Positions 24,870 through 36,500 are shown, numbered from the stretch's first letter. The stretch: 64,000 nucleotides of DNA from Paludibacteraceae bacterium (GCA_017448345.1 JAFSLP010000075.1:33265-97264); one strand, 5' to 3'. Made by a program: numbers and translations. The notes: generated by a model not told the origin, from the sequence alone.

Positions 24870-27800
24870 ATGAAACAGAAAATCTTATTTTGGGTTGCTC
24901 TGGCAACCATGTTAGTAACCGGAGCGCTGTGTACCGATGTACAAGCAGCCCTCAAAGTGTTGGGAAATACGATCCCCCTCAAGGACGGTACTTCCACTAT
25001 TGGAAACATCTCCATTGAGCAGTCCGTTGAGGACAGGACGGTGAGCATCCTGTTCGGAGAAACATCCTCTAAAACGTTAGATGTCGCATCAGACATCAAC
25101 CTTATTTCTTATATAGGGGATGACTACGACTACATTTTGATAGGATTTGATGACGACCTTGAAATCACTCATAGTACGAAAGACGGGGTGCGGTTATTCG
25201 AATTCTGTGACACCAAATCCGATCCTGTAGAGGTGTTATTTATGAATAACAACCTGAAGAAAGACGTTACGCTGAAGATTAACATAACTAACGAAGAAAC
25301 ATGGAAGCCGGTTTTTTATTTGTACCGTATGAATCTTTATCTGAATCCTTTCGGTACCGGACTTGTTGAGGATTCCAAACTCCGCAAACTCAATTTTGAT
25401 ATCCAAACCGCCTCGGATATGATATTCTTAGACAATCAGCAGGAGCGTGCGTTTGTCAATTTGGGCTATGGTGATTACCATTTTTCCTTTACCAATACCG
25501 AAAAGAAAGGAGATGTTTTCTTTAATAATGTTGATGTTAAAGGTCTGGGACGGCTTGATACGTATGATGCACGTAATTACCTCTCAAAACCTCAGGGCTT
25601 AGGCTTCTATCTTTTGGGAACTCAGGCTGCTCTTTATGAATGTGGAGCCGCTATAGACTTCATAAAACGTTACCAGGGCGAAGTGAATCTTACTTATGCG
25701 CCTTTCGATTGGCAGTATTTCGGACCGGACGATTACTCCTCTTGGCGGCTTCAAGAGAGCTGTGAAGGAGGCGTGATTCTGCAAGCAACTTGCGCGGGAG
25801 ACCTCTCGTCACTGGAAAGCGAAGACCTGCCGTGGATGCCGTTTAAAGACATAATTACCCGCGTCGAATTGCAGGAAGATGTAATGTATCCGTGCGACAA
25901 ACTGCCCAAAGGTGCTTTCAAAGAATTCACCGCCCTGACCTCTGCATCGCTTAGCGGGCTTTATGGTCTGACAGAGATTCCCGACAAGCTGTTTTGTAAC
26001 TGCGACAAACTGGAAGAAGTCACCTTCCCGACCATAACCGAGGGTATAGAGTCCATCGGCAATCGTGCGTTCTACATGTGCAAAAAACTGACTACGATGG
26101 AACTGCCCGAGACGGTGGAAGAAATTAGCGACTTCGCGTTCTACGACTGCCCCCAATTGGACGTGACACTCCCCAAGAGCCTCAAGAAAGTGGGTTACCG
26201 AGCCTTCGACGAGTGCAACACCGTCACCATGCCCAAGGAAATAGGAGAGAATGTGGAAACAGTGCTGGAGGACGAAGAGGAAAATTGGGCACCGGTGTTC
26301 CGTGTGGGACGATTAGTCTTTGAAGGCACGATGGAAGAGTGGCTCGCCCGCGACAATAAATGGATAATGAGTGCGTGGACGAATTACACCTCCGACGGCG
26401 GATACCTCAATATCGGCGGCGAGGACATCGTGGATCTGGTTATCCCGAATGGCACTACCGAGCTTAAACCCTATGCTTTCGCCAACGCCAAACAGATAAA
26501 GACTGTTACCTTCCCCTCCACGCTGACCAAAATAGGAAGATGTGCCTTCTATGAGAATGAGCGATTGGAGGCAGCCGACCTTCCGGACAATATCATTGAG
26601 CTGGGTGACGAATGCTTCGCATACAGCGGTATAGAAACGCTCACATTGTCCAAGAGCATCACCGTCATTCCCGAAGCAGCTTTTGAGGGCTGTGAAGACC
26701 TGGAATCCCTGAATCTTCCGGAGGGGCTGACCACCATCTCCGTATCGGCTTTCGGTGGTTGCCCCTTGCTGCAATCGCTCGTGTTGCCCAATTCGGTTAT
26801 TTCCATCGGCGCCGGGGCATTTATGGAATGTGGCTTGAAGGAGGTCACACTGCCCAAGAGCCTTACCTCCATCTCGCCGATCGCCTTCTCCGGGTGTATG
26901 CTCCTCAACACGGTACACGTTCCCGCTGGTATGGGTGATGTGGAATTCGATTTATCGTTGTTAGATGAAGTTCCCGAAGAATTTAAACAGAGCTTTGGCT
27001 TCCCGTACGTGACCGACATCCGGTTCGGCGGCGATATGAACGAATGGCTCTCCAAGAGCCGCCCGTGGCTGATGGAAAACCTACCGGCGACCATTCTTGA
27101 CATCATTAATGAAATCTATGTCCCGCACGAGGTCAATCTCTATCTCTCAGGAAGCGACGAACCGCTACAGGAAGCCGTTGTCCCCGAGGGCGTGACCGCC
27201 ATTCCGGAAGACGCGTTCCACATGACCACATTGGCGAGCCTGACTCTTCCCGCAAGTATGAAGGAGATAGGAGCCCGTGCTTTTGAAGGATGCAAGAACA
27301 TACAGAACTTGTACATCTATGCATGGAATCCGCCGACACTCGGTAAGGACGCTTTTGAGGGTGTAAACGGATTTATCACACCGTGGTACACGGCAAGGGA
27401 CAATTACGAAAAAGCCGATGGATGGGGAACGTATGTTTTTTTGCTGCAGTTCGATTTTTATTATGACTGGCCCGTGCCGATGAGAGACGACTATGTACAA
27501 GTAAGGGTTAAAGAGGGTCAGGAGGCATTTGGTAGCGTCAGTCTGAATGTGCCGGAACAGCACCGCACCGGCGGTTATGAGTCGGAGACCGAGTTAACCG
27601 TCATGGTGGGCGGAGATATTACCGTCGTTGCCGAGCCTGCCGAAGGCTACCGCTTCGTCAGATGGGAGAGGTGGCTGTATAACGGAGCAATGGTAACTTC
27701 CGATTGGGAAGAAGTGTCCAACGAGGCAAGCTATACCACACAAGCACTTGGCCAATCATTTGACGGTACCATGCAGAACATCTTCCGCGCCGTGTTCGAG

Positions 27801-28589
27801 GAAGCGAAAGGCAGTTTTGACATCTCCGTCACCGTAAAGGGCATCGACCCCGAGTTGGTGGAGATTACCGGTGCCGGAACTTATAAGGAAGGCGACAACG
27901 CCACCCTATCGTTTACACTCAAAGACGATGAACACTACACCTTCTCCATGTGGCTGTTCGACGAGAACAACTTCCGTACGACCCAAACGCTCTCGTTTGA
28001 GAATATCGACGCCAACCACGACGTGGAGATTGTCTTCAATGTCAACAAATACACCGTGACAGCCACCGTCATTCCTGCCGGAGCCGGAGTGGTCAAAGGG
28101 CAGGGAGAATATGACTACGGCACGGACTACACACTGACGCTCGAACCCGCCGAGGGCTGGGTACTCAAGGAGTGGCGCGACGGCATTGCCTTGGATGAGA
28201 AATCCAACACCTTGACAGGCACGGTCTATGGTGCCATCAACATAGAGGTAGAGCTGGTACAGACCGTGAAGACTTATACCGTCACCTTCCTTGACTGGAA
28301 CGCCACCAAGCTCTACGAGGAAAAAGTGGAGGAAGGCAAGGACGCCAAGGGACCGGACACCAACCCCGAACGCGAGGGCTATACCTTCATCGGCTGGGCG
28401 CCTGACATCACCAACGTCACCTCCGACCGCACCGTCATCGCACAATACGAGAAGAAAGACGCGACAGGAATAGAAGAAGTCGAAAGTCAAAAGTCGAAAG
28501 TCGAAAGCACCAAGATCCTCCGTGACGGCGTGCTGTATATCATGTACAACGGTACAATGTACAATGTTCAAGGCCAGTGCTTGCGCTAA
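24870..28589 (+). CDS. BspA-like leucine-rich-repeat surface protein 2 (1239 aa)
   Basis: Signal peptide MKQKILFWVALATMLVTGAL...VQA, then a ~320-residue N-terminal region without clear repeats and with lower GC than the rest. LRR_5 repeats follow at about 340-820 (IESIGNRAFYMCKKLTTMEL, ITVIPEAAFEGCEDLESL). The C-terminal third has bacterial beta-repeats (FDISVTVKGIDPELVEITG) and an InlB-type repeat (KLYEEKVEEGKDAKGPDTNP ... YTFIGWAPD). One block (YGTDYTLTLEP ... LKEWRDGIALDEK ... TGTVYG) is nearly identical to a block in the protein at 38990, showing module sharing. The end is KDATGIEEV plus repeat linker plus the shared tail, here finishing QGQCLR. Exported adhesin role is inferred. Confidence 0.87.
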   Translation: MKQKILFWVALATMLVTGALCTDVQAALKVLGNTIPLKDGTSTIGNISIEQSVEDRTVSILFGETSSKTLDVASDINLISYIGDDYDYILIGFDDDLEITHSTKDGVRLFEFCDTKSDPVEVLFMNNNLKKDVTLKINITNEETWKPVFYLYRMNLYLNPFGTGLVEDSKLRKLNFDIQTASDMIFLDNQQERAFVNLGYGDYHFSFTNTEKKGDVFFNNVDVKGLGRLDTYDARNYLSKPQGLGFYLLGTQAALYECGAAIDFIKRYQGEVNLTYAPFDWQYFGPDDYSSWRLQESCEGGVILQATCAGDLSSLESEDLPWMPFKDIITRVELQEDVMYPCDKLPKGAFKEFTALTSASLSGLYGLTEIPDKLFCNCDKLEEVTFPTITEGIESIGNRAFYMCKKLTTMELPETVEEISDFAFYDCPQLDVTLPKSLKKVGYRAFDECNTVTMPKEIGENVETVLEDEEENWAPVFRVGRLVFEGTMEEWLARDNKWIMSAWTNYTSDGGYLNIGGEDIVDLVIPNGTTELKPYAFANAKQIKTVTFPSTLTKIGRCAFYENERLEAADLPDNIIELGDECFAYSGIETLTLSKSITVIPEAAFEGCEDLESLNLPEGLTTISVSAFGGCPLLQSLVLPNSVISIGAGAFMECGLKEVTLPKSLTSISPIAFSGCMLLNTVHVPAGMGDVEFDLSLLDEVPEEFKQSFGFPYVTDIRFGGDMNEWLSKSRPWLMENLPATILDIINEIYVPHEVNLYLSGSDEPLQEAVVPEGVTAIPEDAFHMTTLASLTLPASMKEIGARAFEGCKNIQNLYIYAWNPPTLGKDAFEGVNGFITPWYTARDNYEKADGWGTYVFLLQFDFYYDWPVPMRDDYVQVRVKEGQEAFGSVSLNVPEQHRTGGYESETELTVMVGGDITVVAEPAEGYRFVRWERWLYNGAMVTSDWEEVSNEASYTTQALGQSFDGTMQNIFRAVFEEAKGSFDISVTVKGIDPELVEITGAGTYKEGDNATLSFTLKDDEHYTFSMWLFDENNFRTTQTLSFENIDANHDVEIVFNVNKYTVTATVIPAGAGVVKGQGEYDYGTDYTLTLEPAEGWVLKEWRDGIALDEKSNTLTGTVYGAINIEVELVQTVKTYTVTFLDWNATKLYEEKVEEGKDAKGPDTNPEREGYTFIGWAPDITNVTSDRTVIAQYEKKDATGIEEVESQKSKVESTKILRDGVLYIMYNGTMYNVQGQCLR
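28479..28507. repeat. AAAGTCG heptamers before the tail of BspA-like protein 2
   Basis: Same repeat and same position as at 24521-24550. The flanking ~100 bp are almost identical in both genes, a sign of recent duplication or gene conversion. Confidence 0.85.
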
Positions 28590-28702
28590 TGCTTGCACGA
28601 CTGCGCGTTACACGCTTGTATAGTGCTGCGCATTGCGCTACGCTTTCCCCGACGGACGCGCTTCGTTAGCGCCCGTCGGGGACCCCAAAAGGGAATCACA
28701 CA

Positions 28703-28732
28703 GATAGTACGGCATTGGGTTGCCGTACTATC
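28703..28732. repeat. Recurring intergenic stem-loop, copy 2
   Basis: GATAGTACGGCA / TGCCGTACTATC, loop TTGGGT: the perfect 12-bp version of the element. Confidence 0.9.
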
Positions 28733-28739
28733 ACAAGGA

Positions 28740-28815
28740 ATCGGAGATTATCGGAGTTAATCGGAATTAATCGGAATTAATCCGAGTTTATCCGAATTTA
28801 TCCGAATAATCCGAA
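28740..28815. repeat. TCGGAATTAA-type repeat tract
   Basis: Seven or so 10- to 11-nt units (ATCGGAGTTA, ATCGGAATTA, ATCCGAATTT). The same type appears at 38345-38423, 44995-45105 and inside obg. Confidence 0.8.
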
Positions 28816-28871
28816 TGCATTACATATAACAATAAACTCTTATACTATAAACAACTAAAATTAAAAATGAC

Positions 28872-31800
28872 ATGAGAAAGATTTTATCTCTCTTTGCAGT
28901 GCTGATAGCAGTTATCGGCCTGCAAGCGGCAACAATCACCAAGGTGGGTGACACCTTCGGTACCGTAGGATTTGCTTCAGTAGGACAGCAAACCGTCTCC
29001 TTTAGCTATCAGGTGACGAAACTACCTTCGGGTTCCGCTCCCGGTGAGGTCAAACTGACCGCTGTGGACGCCAAAGGCTTCGCGTACCAGAACCTGTATG
29101 TGCCCGCTGCTTTCCAGCACACCTACAGCGGATCCAACAAAGTGTTCCGTCTGACAGAAGTAGGCAGAGATGTGTTCTATTACTCTAATTACGTGAATGT
29201 ATTGTTCGGATACTCGTACGGAGAGTTGCCGCCTTACATCCAGTTTGATGAATACTCCTTCGCTGTGAGCACGGAGTTGCTTTCCGTCCGTTGGTACACC
29301 GGCACCACGAATCCGTCTGCCTCGGAGATCTCCTCGCAGAGCTATGTTAAGTTCGGCGACGTATTGGACGATGCGTTCGTCAACTGCCACAAGCTGAACA
29401 TGATCGTCGAGTGCGGCGAGGTGGTGAAGAACGGCGGGGCGAATGTGACGCACAAGCTCGGCAAATACGCGTTCGGTAACTGCTATGAGATACCTGCAAT
29501 CATCTGCGGCGGTTCGAACATTGACCCGACGGCGTTCAGCGAATGTAAGGGAGTCCGCCTCCTTACATGGTTAGGCGGCAGTGCTTCCATCACCAGCGAG
29601 GAACAATCCCCCTTCTATTCTATGCGGTACGGCATACTCGGCATCTCCATATACGGTTCAGTGCCGGACTACTACTTCCGCAATTTCCAAAACCTTGCTT
29701 CTGTGGGCATGCCTGAGGACATCTGGTCATACGCCAGTGTCTATAACACCACTATCGGCAAATATGCCTTCGCCGTTTGTCCGAAGCTGTCGTACGTATC
29801 CATCGGCGGCAAAGTGGATGGCAATGCGTTCTACGACAGCCCGAACATCAACACTGTCTATTGGCGCGGCGGCGAGACGGACATCAAGTCGGACAACATG
29901 TCCATCTTCCGCTCCTCGGCAAACAAGATAACCACCTTCAAGTTCGAGAGCACGTCCGGCAGCTGCTCCGTTCCTGCCTATATCTGCGCAGGACTCAAAG
30001 CCATCAAGTCCGTCACTATCCCTGCCAACACGGGCGGTAAGATCGGTCAGTCCGCCTTCAAAGAGTGTACCGCACTGGAGACGGTGAACTTCGACGGCGA
30101 CTTCAGCACCTATGCACCCGAAATAGGACCGTACGCCTTCAACAAGTGTACCGCTCTGAAGACCGTCACCACGAACAACAAGACCGGTTTCCCGGACAAG
30201 CTGTACAAGGTAGGCGAGAACGCGTTCGCCGGATGCTATGCGCTGACCACCGGTCTGCAAAAGAACAACACGAACATCGCCGAGATAGGCACCAATGCCT
30301 TCTACTCGACGGGTATCACCACGCTGGTCATTCCTAACACCACGCAGAACCTCAAATTAGGCAAGGAGATAGCCGGCGGCTACCAGTCCAAACTGACAGC
30401 CATCCACTATCTCTACAGCAAGTCGCTGAGCCGTGCCAATGCAGGCGGCAGCTATGCCAACGTGTTCCTCTCCGCCGGTTCGAGCGGCACAAGCTACCGT
30501 AAGAACGTGACGAAAATCGAGTTGGGCACGACGGTGACCGAGATACCCGACTCGCTCTTCTACAGTTTCAAGGGCGTGGAGGACGTCACGTGGGGAGCCG
30601 CTGTAGAGAAAATCGGCAACCACGCCTTCCATGACTGCACCAAACTCAAATACATCTTGATGAACAATGTGAAGACTATCGGCGAGAGTGCATTTGAGAA
30701 TGCGGACATGTCCGGCAGTGCTCCTGTCAACGCAGCCAAACTGACGAGTATCGGCAAGAGTGCGTACAAGAACACCCTCATCACCGAGGCAGGCACCAAC
30801 TGCAACGCCCTGACGAAGATAGAGGACAACGCCTTTGAGAACTGCAAGAAACTGGTGACGGTGACCATCCCTGAGAATGTGACCACCCTCTATTCGGACA
30901 TCTTCAAGGGCTGCAGCGCGCTGACCACCGTCAACTGGGAAGCCAAGTCGTATGCCTATGCCGGTCCGTTCGACGAGACCATCGGCAAACAGATTACCAA
31001 GTTCGGCTTGGGAGACAACGTAGAGCTGGTGCCGCGCCAGCTGCTCAACGGCGCGAACCTCAAACTGCTGGAGTTCCCGACGAGCGTGAAGAACATCGGC
31101 GCCAACGCCTTCAAGAACTGCACCATCGACTCGGTAGCCTTTGTCTGCTACAACGCCGCCGCTCAGTCCTCTACCGTCAGCAAGCCGGAGAACGGACCTT
31201 TTGCCGGTTCGGTCATCAAGGCACTCTATATGCCGGGTTCCGTCAAGACCGCTCCGAAATATATGTTCGCCAACGCAGCCGCTATCGACAAGTTCGTCTA
31301 TAAAGGCTTGGAGACCTTCGACCAGTATTCGTTCGCAGGAGCCGGACTCAAGGAGGTGACTTTCAACAACATCAAGTCTATCAACGCCAATGCGTTTGCC
31401 AACTGCGCATCGTTAGGAACCATCTATCTCATCGGCAGCGTCTGCACGCCGGGCAACTCCGCCTTCTCCGGATGTTCGGTCAAGAAGATTGTCGCTACGT
31501 GCGCGAATTATAATGATATATATAATAACGCTACGTGGAAAGCCGTCTGCGCGACGATTGAGAACTCCGAGTCCAAGTTCACCCAGAGCTATCTGGACGA
31601 GCTGTTAGGCCGCGACGTGATGGGCACGGATTTCTGGTCCACCAACAGCCGGATAGAGATTACCTCTCCGCTGAGCTGCGACGGCACGGTAACGCTGAAA
31701 GCCATCCCTGCCGACGGCGCTGCGTTCCAGTACTGGAAGATAGACGGCTCGACGGAGAACCCGCGCACCTTCGACCTCAACGAGTGGGACTTCTGGTTCA

Positions 31801-33548
31801 TCGGTGCGTTCAGTGCCTTCCCGTCCGACTTCCACCAGCAGCATTTTGCCATGGTGCCGGAAGAGGCGGGCTATATCGAGGCAACCAACGAATACGGCCA
31901 TGACCGCAACGACCAGCGTTTCATCAACGAGGAGCAGGCTGTCCTCAGAGCGCATATCACCAACGACTGGTATGAGTTCCAAGAGTGGCAATGGGCGGAC
32001 GGTGTATCCGACCAGCCGATGATGGACCCCGAGGACCCTGCCAAGTGCTCGTTCTACATCCGTTACATGCCCGGCATGGGCGGTGACATGGGCGGCGGAA
32101 TGGGCATGCCCGGTTACTATAAAGTGACGGCAGACCCTGTGGACTGGTCCGGCACCTATTATATCGGTTACGAGGACCCGGATGACCTGTCGATGATGAA
32201 AGTGCTGGACGGCTCGCTCTCAACGGGTATGGATGCAGCCAACAACTATATGACCGTCAGCCTGATGGGAGACATGACCCCGGAAATGAACCCGTCCGCC
32301 GAATTCACCATCGAGCCGAACGGCACCGGATGGGCTATCCATAACTCGATGGGCGAGTATATCAACGTCAATTCGGACGCTAACAAGCTGAACGTGTCCA
32401 CCACAATGGGCGAACCTCTGACACTGGCTATGGGTGCCGACGGCGGTATCGACATCATCGCCGCTTCCGGCGCACACCTGCGTTTCAACAAGGCCCAAGA
32501 CCAGATGCGTTTCCGCTTCTTCAAATCGACGAGCTACAACAACCAGCAGCCTGTACAGCTCTACCGCTACAGCAGCGGTGGCGGCGGTACGGAGCCGACC
32601 GAGCAACCGCAGCACGACGAGAACTTGAAAGCCGTCTGCCGGCTCCGTGCAATAGACGTAGCGGTTGAGGTTTCGCACAACGGCGGCGGTGTCGTTAACG
32701 TAGAGGGAGGCAGCATGCACAAGCTCGGCGAGGAGATTACTCTCACCGCTACAGCGGACGAAGGATTCGTCTTCAAAGGCTGGAGCAACAACACCACCAA
32801 TGCGACTGTCAAACTGACTCTCGACATCAAGAATCTTATCCAGCGTACCATGATGGGTATGGACCCGGAGACGGGCGAGATGACCTTCAACGAAGAGAAT
32901 GTATGGGACGGCTACACCTTCCGTCCGTTCGACCCGTCAGCCGAGTACATATATAAAATCAGCGCAGTCTTCGATGCCGACCCGAACTACAAGAAGACCT
33001 ACACCATTACCGCTGTCAGCCTTGACCCGGAGAAGGGTAGCGTCAGCGGCGGCGGCGAGTATAAGGAAGGCGAGATGGCAACGCTCACCGCTACCCCGGC
33101 AGAGGGCTTCCAGTTCTCCGTCTGGTCGGACGGCGTGGCAGCCAACCCGCGTGTAGTGACCGTGACCGGCGATGCCACCTTTACCGCTATCTTCACCGAG
33201 AAAGTGATAGAGAAACCGACCTACACCATCACCGTGACGGCAGAGCCGGCAGAGGGTGGTTCCGTCAGCGGCGGAGGCGTCTATGACGAGGGCTCGACCA
33301 TCACCCTTGTAGCCGTGCCTGCGGCAGGATATGAGTTCGTCAAGTGGTCCGACGAGAACACCGACAACCCGCGTACCGTGGTGGTCACCGGCGATGCAAG
33401 TTACACCGCACTCTTCAAGGTCGCTGGAGAAGGAATAGGGGAAGTACCAAGTGACCAAGTACAAAGTATCAAGGTGCTGCGTGACGGTGTGCTCTATATC
33501 GAACGCAACGGCAGGACCTACGATGCGCAAGGAAAGAGAGTGAAGTAA
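28872..33548 (+). CDS. BspA-like leucine-rich-repeat surface protein 3 with inserted domain (1558 aa)
   Basis: Start and signal peptide (MRKILSLFAVLIAVIGLQA) share 19 nt exactly with BspA-like gene 1. LRR_5 repeats cover about 130-870 (IGQSAFKECTALETVNF, IEDNAFENCKKLVTVTI). The block FTQSYLDELLG ... STENPRTFDL ... YGHDRNDQRF matches gene 1. After a Met/Gly-rich linker (MGGDMGGGMGMPG) a ~150-residue domain is inserted (about 1080-1235; YYKVTADPVDWSGTYYIGYE ... MRFRFFKSTSYNNQQPVQLY), of a type I recall from other Bacteroidales secreted proteins. Three bacterial beta-repeats follow (GSVSGGGEYKEGEMATLTA). The tail is VPSDQVQSIKVLRDGVLYIE. The next gene starts 41 bp later, so both are probably co-transcribed. 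Confidence 0.87.
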   Translation: MRKILSLFAVLIAVIGLQAATITKVGDTFGTVGFASVGQQTVSFSYQVTKLPSGSAPGEVKLTAVDAKGFAYQNLYVPAAFQHTYSGSNKVFRLTEVGRDVFYYSNYVNVLFGYSYGELPPYIQFDEYSFAVSTELLSVRWYTGTTNPSASEISSQSYVKFGDVLDDAFVNCHKLNMIVECGEVVKNGGANVTHKLGKYAFGNCYEIPAIICGGSNIDPTAFSECKGVRLLTWLGGSASITSEEQSPFYSMRYGILGISIYGSVPDYYFRNFQNLASVGMPEDIWSYASVYNTTIGKYAFAVCPKLSYVSIGGKVDGNAFYDSPNINTVYWRGGETDIKSDNMSIFRSSANKITTFKFESTSGSCSVPAYICAGLKAIKSVTIPANTGGKIGQSAFKECTALETVNFDGDFSTYAPEIGPYAFNKCTALKTVTTNNKTGFPDKLYKVGENAFAGCYALTTGLQKNNTNIAEIGTNAFYSTGITTLVIPNTTQNLKLGKEIAGGYQSKLTAIHYLYSKSLSRANAGGSYANVFLSAGSSGTSYRKNVTKIELGTTVTEIPDSLFYSFKGVEDVTWGAAVEKIGNHAFHDCTKLKYILMNNVKTIGESAFENADMSGSAPVNAAKLTSIGKSAYKNTLITEAGTNCNALTKIEDNAFENCKKLVTVTIPENVTTLYSDIFKGCSALTTVNWEAKSYAYAGPFDETIGKQITKFGLGDNVELVPRQLLNGANLKLLEFPTSVKNIGANAFKNCTIDSVAFVCYNAAAQSSTVSKPENGPFAGSVIKALYMPGSVKTAPKYMFANAAAIDKFVYKGLETFDQYSFAGAGLKEVTFNNIKSINANAFANCASLGTIYLIGSVCTPGNSAFSGCSVKKIVATCANYNDIYNNATWKAVCATIENSESKFTQSYLDELLGRDVMGTDFWSTNSRIEITSPLSCDGTVTLKAIPADGAAFQYWKIDGSTENPRTFDLNEWDFWFIGAFSAFPSDFHQQHFAMVPEEAGYIEATNEYGHDRNDQRFINEEQAVLRAHITNDWYEFQEWQWADGVSDQPMMDPEDPAKCSFYIRYMPGMGGDMGGGMGMPGYYKVTADPVDWSGTYYIGYEDPDDLSMMKVLDGSLSTGMDAANNYMTVSLMGDMTPEMNPSAEFTIEPNGTGWAIHNSMGEYINVNSDANKLNVSTTMGEPLTLAMGADGGIDIIAASGAHLRFNKAQDQMRFRFFKSTSYNNQQPVQLYRYSSGGGGTEPTEQPQHDENLKAVCRLRAIDVAVEVSHNGGGVVNVEGGSMHKLGEEITLTATADEGFVFKGWSNNTTNATVKLTLDIKNLIQRTMMGMDPETGEMTFNEENVWDGYTFRPFDPSAEYIYKISAVFDADPNYKKTYTITAVSLDPEKGSVSGGGEYKEGEMATLTATPAEGFQFSVWSDGVAANPRVVTVTGDATFTAIFTEKVIEKPTYTITVTAEPAEGGSVSGGGVYDEGSTITLVAVPAAGYEFVKWSDENTDNPRTVVVTGDASYTALFKVAGEGIGEVPSDQVQSIKVLRDGVLYIERNGRTYDAQGKRVK
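33443..33474. repeat. ACCAAGT heptamers before the tail of BspA-like protein 3
   Basis: GTACCAAGTGACCAAGTACA and related units encode VPSDQVQSIK just before LRDGVLYI. Confidence 0.8.
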
Positions 33549-33589
33549 GGCACCCCCAAACGACAATTATTCATTAAACAACAATTGTT

Positions 33590-36500
33590 ATGAAAAAGAT
33601 TCTATCTTTAATCGCCTTTGTGCTGCTGGTGGCGGTGCAGACGGCAAGTGCAGCGGTTGTGAAGAGCTATGCTACCAGTAAGGATGGCAGGTTCGAGCTT
33701 CGCTGCGAGTATGACACGGAAACCGACGAGTTCGAAATCTTCATGACCTCCGTCAACTGGGAGGCGTACGGGAAGGACATGGTCATTCCGTATAGTATGG
33801 GTGCCAAGTTTGAGGACTACGACGGCAAGGGAGGTACCAAAGAAGATGATGAGTTCACCTACCTGTTAGACGAGTACTGCACCTTGGACATGGTGAGCCA
33901 CAAGAACGAAATCGAGAGCATCACAATTAATTGCGGAGGTAAGGTCCCCGATGGTTTCGCCATGAGTGACCCTAACTTCTCTCACGCAGAGCCGTCGGCG
34001 CTGAAATCGGTTAAAATCGGCTCGTACATCACTGAGATAGGAAGCGAGGCGTTTGCCTACAACGAGAACCTGACAGAAGTTGACATCATGTCGGTCCGGA
34101 CGATTGGTGAACGCGCTTTTGCCGCCGCATACGCAGATGACATGATGGGCGGAAAGGAATGGTACGGTAATATCGAAGAGCTCTATCTCAATCAAGCAAC
34201 AGAGATAGGCGTAGAGGCGTTTATCGGTCAAGGCGCATTGACAAACATCATCTTCAACGAAAATGAAGGCTACACGATTCACAGCGATGCGTTTAAGGAT
34301 TGCGGTATCCGGTCATTGACGCTGTCTTCCAATGTCAGCGGCTACGGGCTGACACAGTCGCCTTTCATTGGCTGTCCGCTTGAGAAAGTCATCATGAGGT
34401 CAACCGACGGAGCGGAAGGCAGGATGATACTGGTTGCGCCCTATTTGTTCGCAGGCGTATCCGGCGCGTTTGATTTTGAATATGAGGATGACCCTAACTC
34501 AGCACTTCCCGAAGGACAATACGAGTCTGTGTTGTTCTATGACCATTGTTTCTACAATTCGGGCGTCAAGTCTGTCAAAGGACCGGAGGGCTGGAAGATT
34601 GATGTCATTAGTCCGGCAACACCCTCTGTATCCATCGGTGAGAGTGCTTTTGCAAACACGTTTAATCTCAAGGATTTCGATCTGCCGGATGAAACAGCAG
34701 GCGATGTGGATATCCTGAACGAGGCTTTCCGCTATTCGGGTATTGAATCTGTCAATCTTGCCAAAAACAATCACCTCCGTAAAATCGGCGACCGCGCTTT
34801 CGAAGGCTCCAAACTGAAGACTCTGCACCTCATTGGCAGTCATAATCCGATAAACGATGAGGCTCGTTCCATAGAGCTGGGCGAAGAGGTGTTCGGATAC
34901 ACCAACAATCTGAAAAGCGCTGTGATTGAGGCGGACATCAACGGCGGTATGGACAATTTCCTGCCTGCCGGCACTTTCCACCACTCGGCGTTGGAGGAAT
35001 GTACGCTGCCCGAAAGCCTGACATGGATCGGCGGCGGCGCATTTGCGTACAGCAACCTGAAATCGTTCACCGGATGGGCTGCGCTGGAGAAGATAGAAGC
35101 GAGTGCGTTCGAGGACTGCCAGAAACTGGAGTCCGTTGACTTGTCGAACACCAAAGTAAAGTTCATCAACCAGCGTCTTTTCGCCAACGCCGTGAAACTG
35201 AGCGAGTTGAAATTAGCGGAACGCCTTGATTATATCCGCGAGTACGCTTTGGAGGGCACCGCCCTGAAGAGCCTGAGTATTGACGCTTCGCACCTCGACG
35301 CGTATGCTATCACGGGCATGCCGGAGCTGGAGAGCGTTGCGTTCGTTCATCCGGACTACCAGTTCGTGCTGGAGAACACGCTGACCAACCTGCCCAAACT
35401 CAAAAACATCGACTGGGGAAGCTATGTCGGCAATCTTGTGAAGAACGTGATAGTGGACTGCCCTGCTCTGGACAGCCTCGTTACCCCTGCCGCTGCGGAG
35501 TATATAGACAAAGACGCATTCAGCGGCATTGCCTCGCAAGTGAAGGCACTGTATTTCAATTCGCCTTCGCTCAATGCCCCGGAGAAAGCGGACGAGGCTC
35601 CTTTCAGCGCTTTCTCGGCACGCTTGTATTTTGCGCCGAGTGTGATGAATGTGAATGCGTTCATATTCAGCGGGATGAATGTCACCAATTCTCCGGAGCT
35701 GCGGAGTAACTTGGCGTTCGACGAGGACGCTTTCGCCGATGCAACGATTGATTCGCTGAACTGGCATTTTCCCAACGAATCAGTTTATCCGTTCAAGAAA
35801 GCCGATGTTGACAAACTGGCTTTCAGCAAGATGACCGCTATACCACACGATTTATTTGCCTACAGTACGATAGGTACATTGTATTTAGACGGCATCGAAG
35901 AGATAGGCGAGAGTGCTTTCAGCAAGGCTTCCATAAGTAATTCCGCACTGGACGGCGCTTTGGTAATCCCGGGCTCCGTGAAGAGCATCGGCAGCTATGC
36001 GTTCGAGGGCGTGATGTGTGACAAACTGATTTTCGAGCAAGGTACCGGTCTGACCATCGGCAACAACGCGTTCAAGTTAGGGGAAGGCGAAGGCTCTTTC
36101 TGGAGCATCCGTTCCTATTACGGCAAAGACAACATCCCTTCGGCGGACGGCGCATTCAGCATCGAGGACAAGATTGCGCATTTCTACGCCGGTTCGTGCG
36201 ACGATGTAGAGGCATACAAAGCCGCTGACGGCTGGAAAGACCTGCCTGTGGACAAATGGGACGGTCTGAGCGAATACAAGTATTCGTTCGAGGTAATCGG
36301 CGACAACGGCACACACCCGATAGAGTTCTATGTCAATGATATGATCTATCTGAACGGACAGATAGCGAGCCAAGGTGCCGTAACCTGCGACAACAAGATG
36401 AAGCTGGAGTTCTGGCCCTTCTGCTCCGACATCACGTTCGACCACTGGCCGGACGGCAGTACCCATCAGGCGGAGTACACAGCTACCCTCTCTTCCGACA

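Larger units (their letters stand above)
28590..28871. other. Structured spacer between BspA-like genes 2 and 3
   Basis: Contains a strong hairpin CCCCGACGG / CCGTCGGGG (28647-28681), possibly a transcription end but without a T run, then stem-loop copy 2, then an 11-nt TCGGAATTAA-type repeat tract. No gene is seen. Confidence 0.6.
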
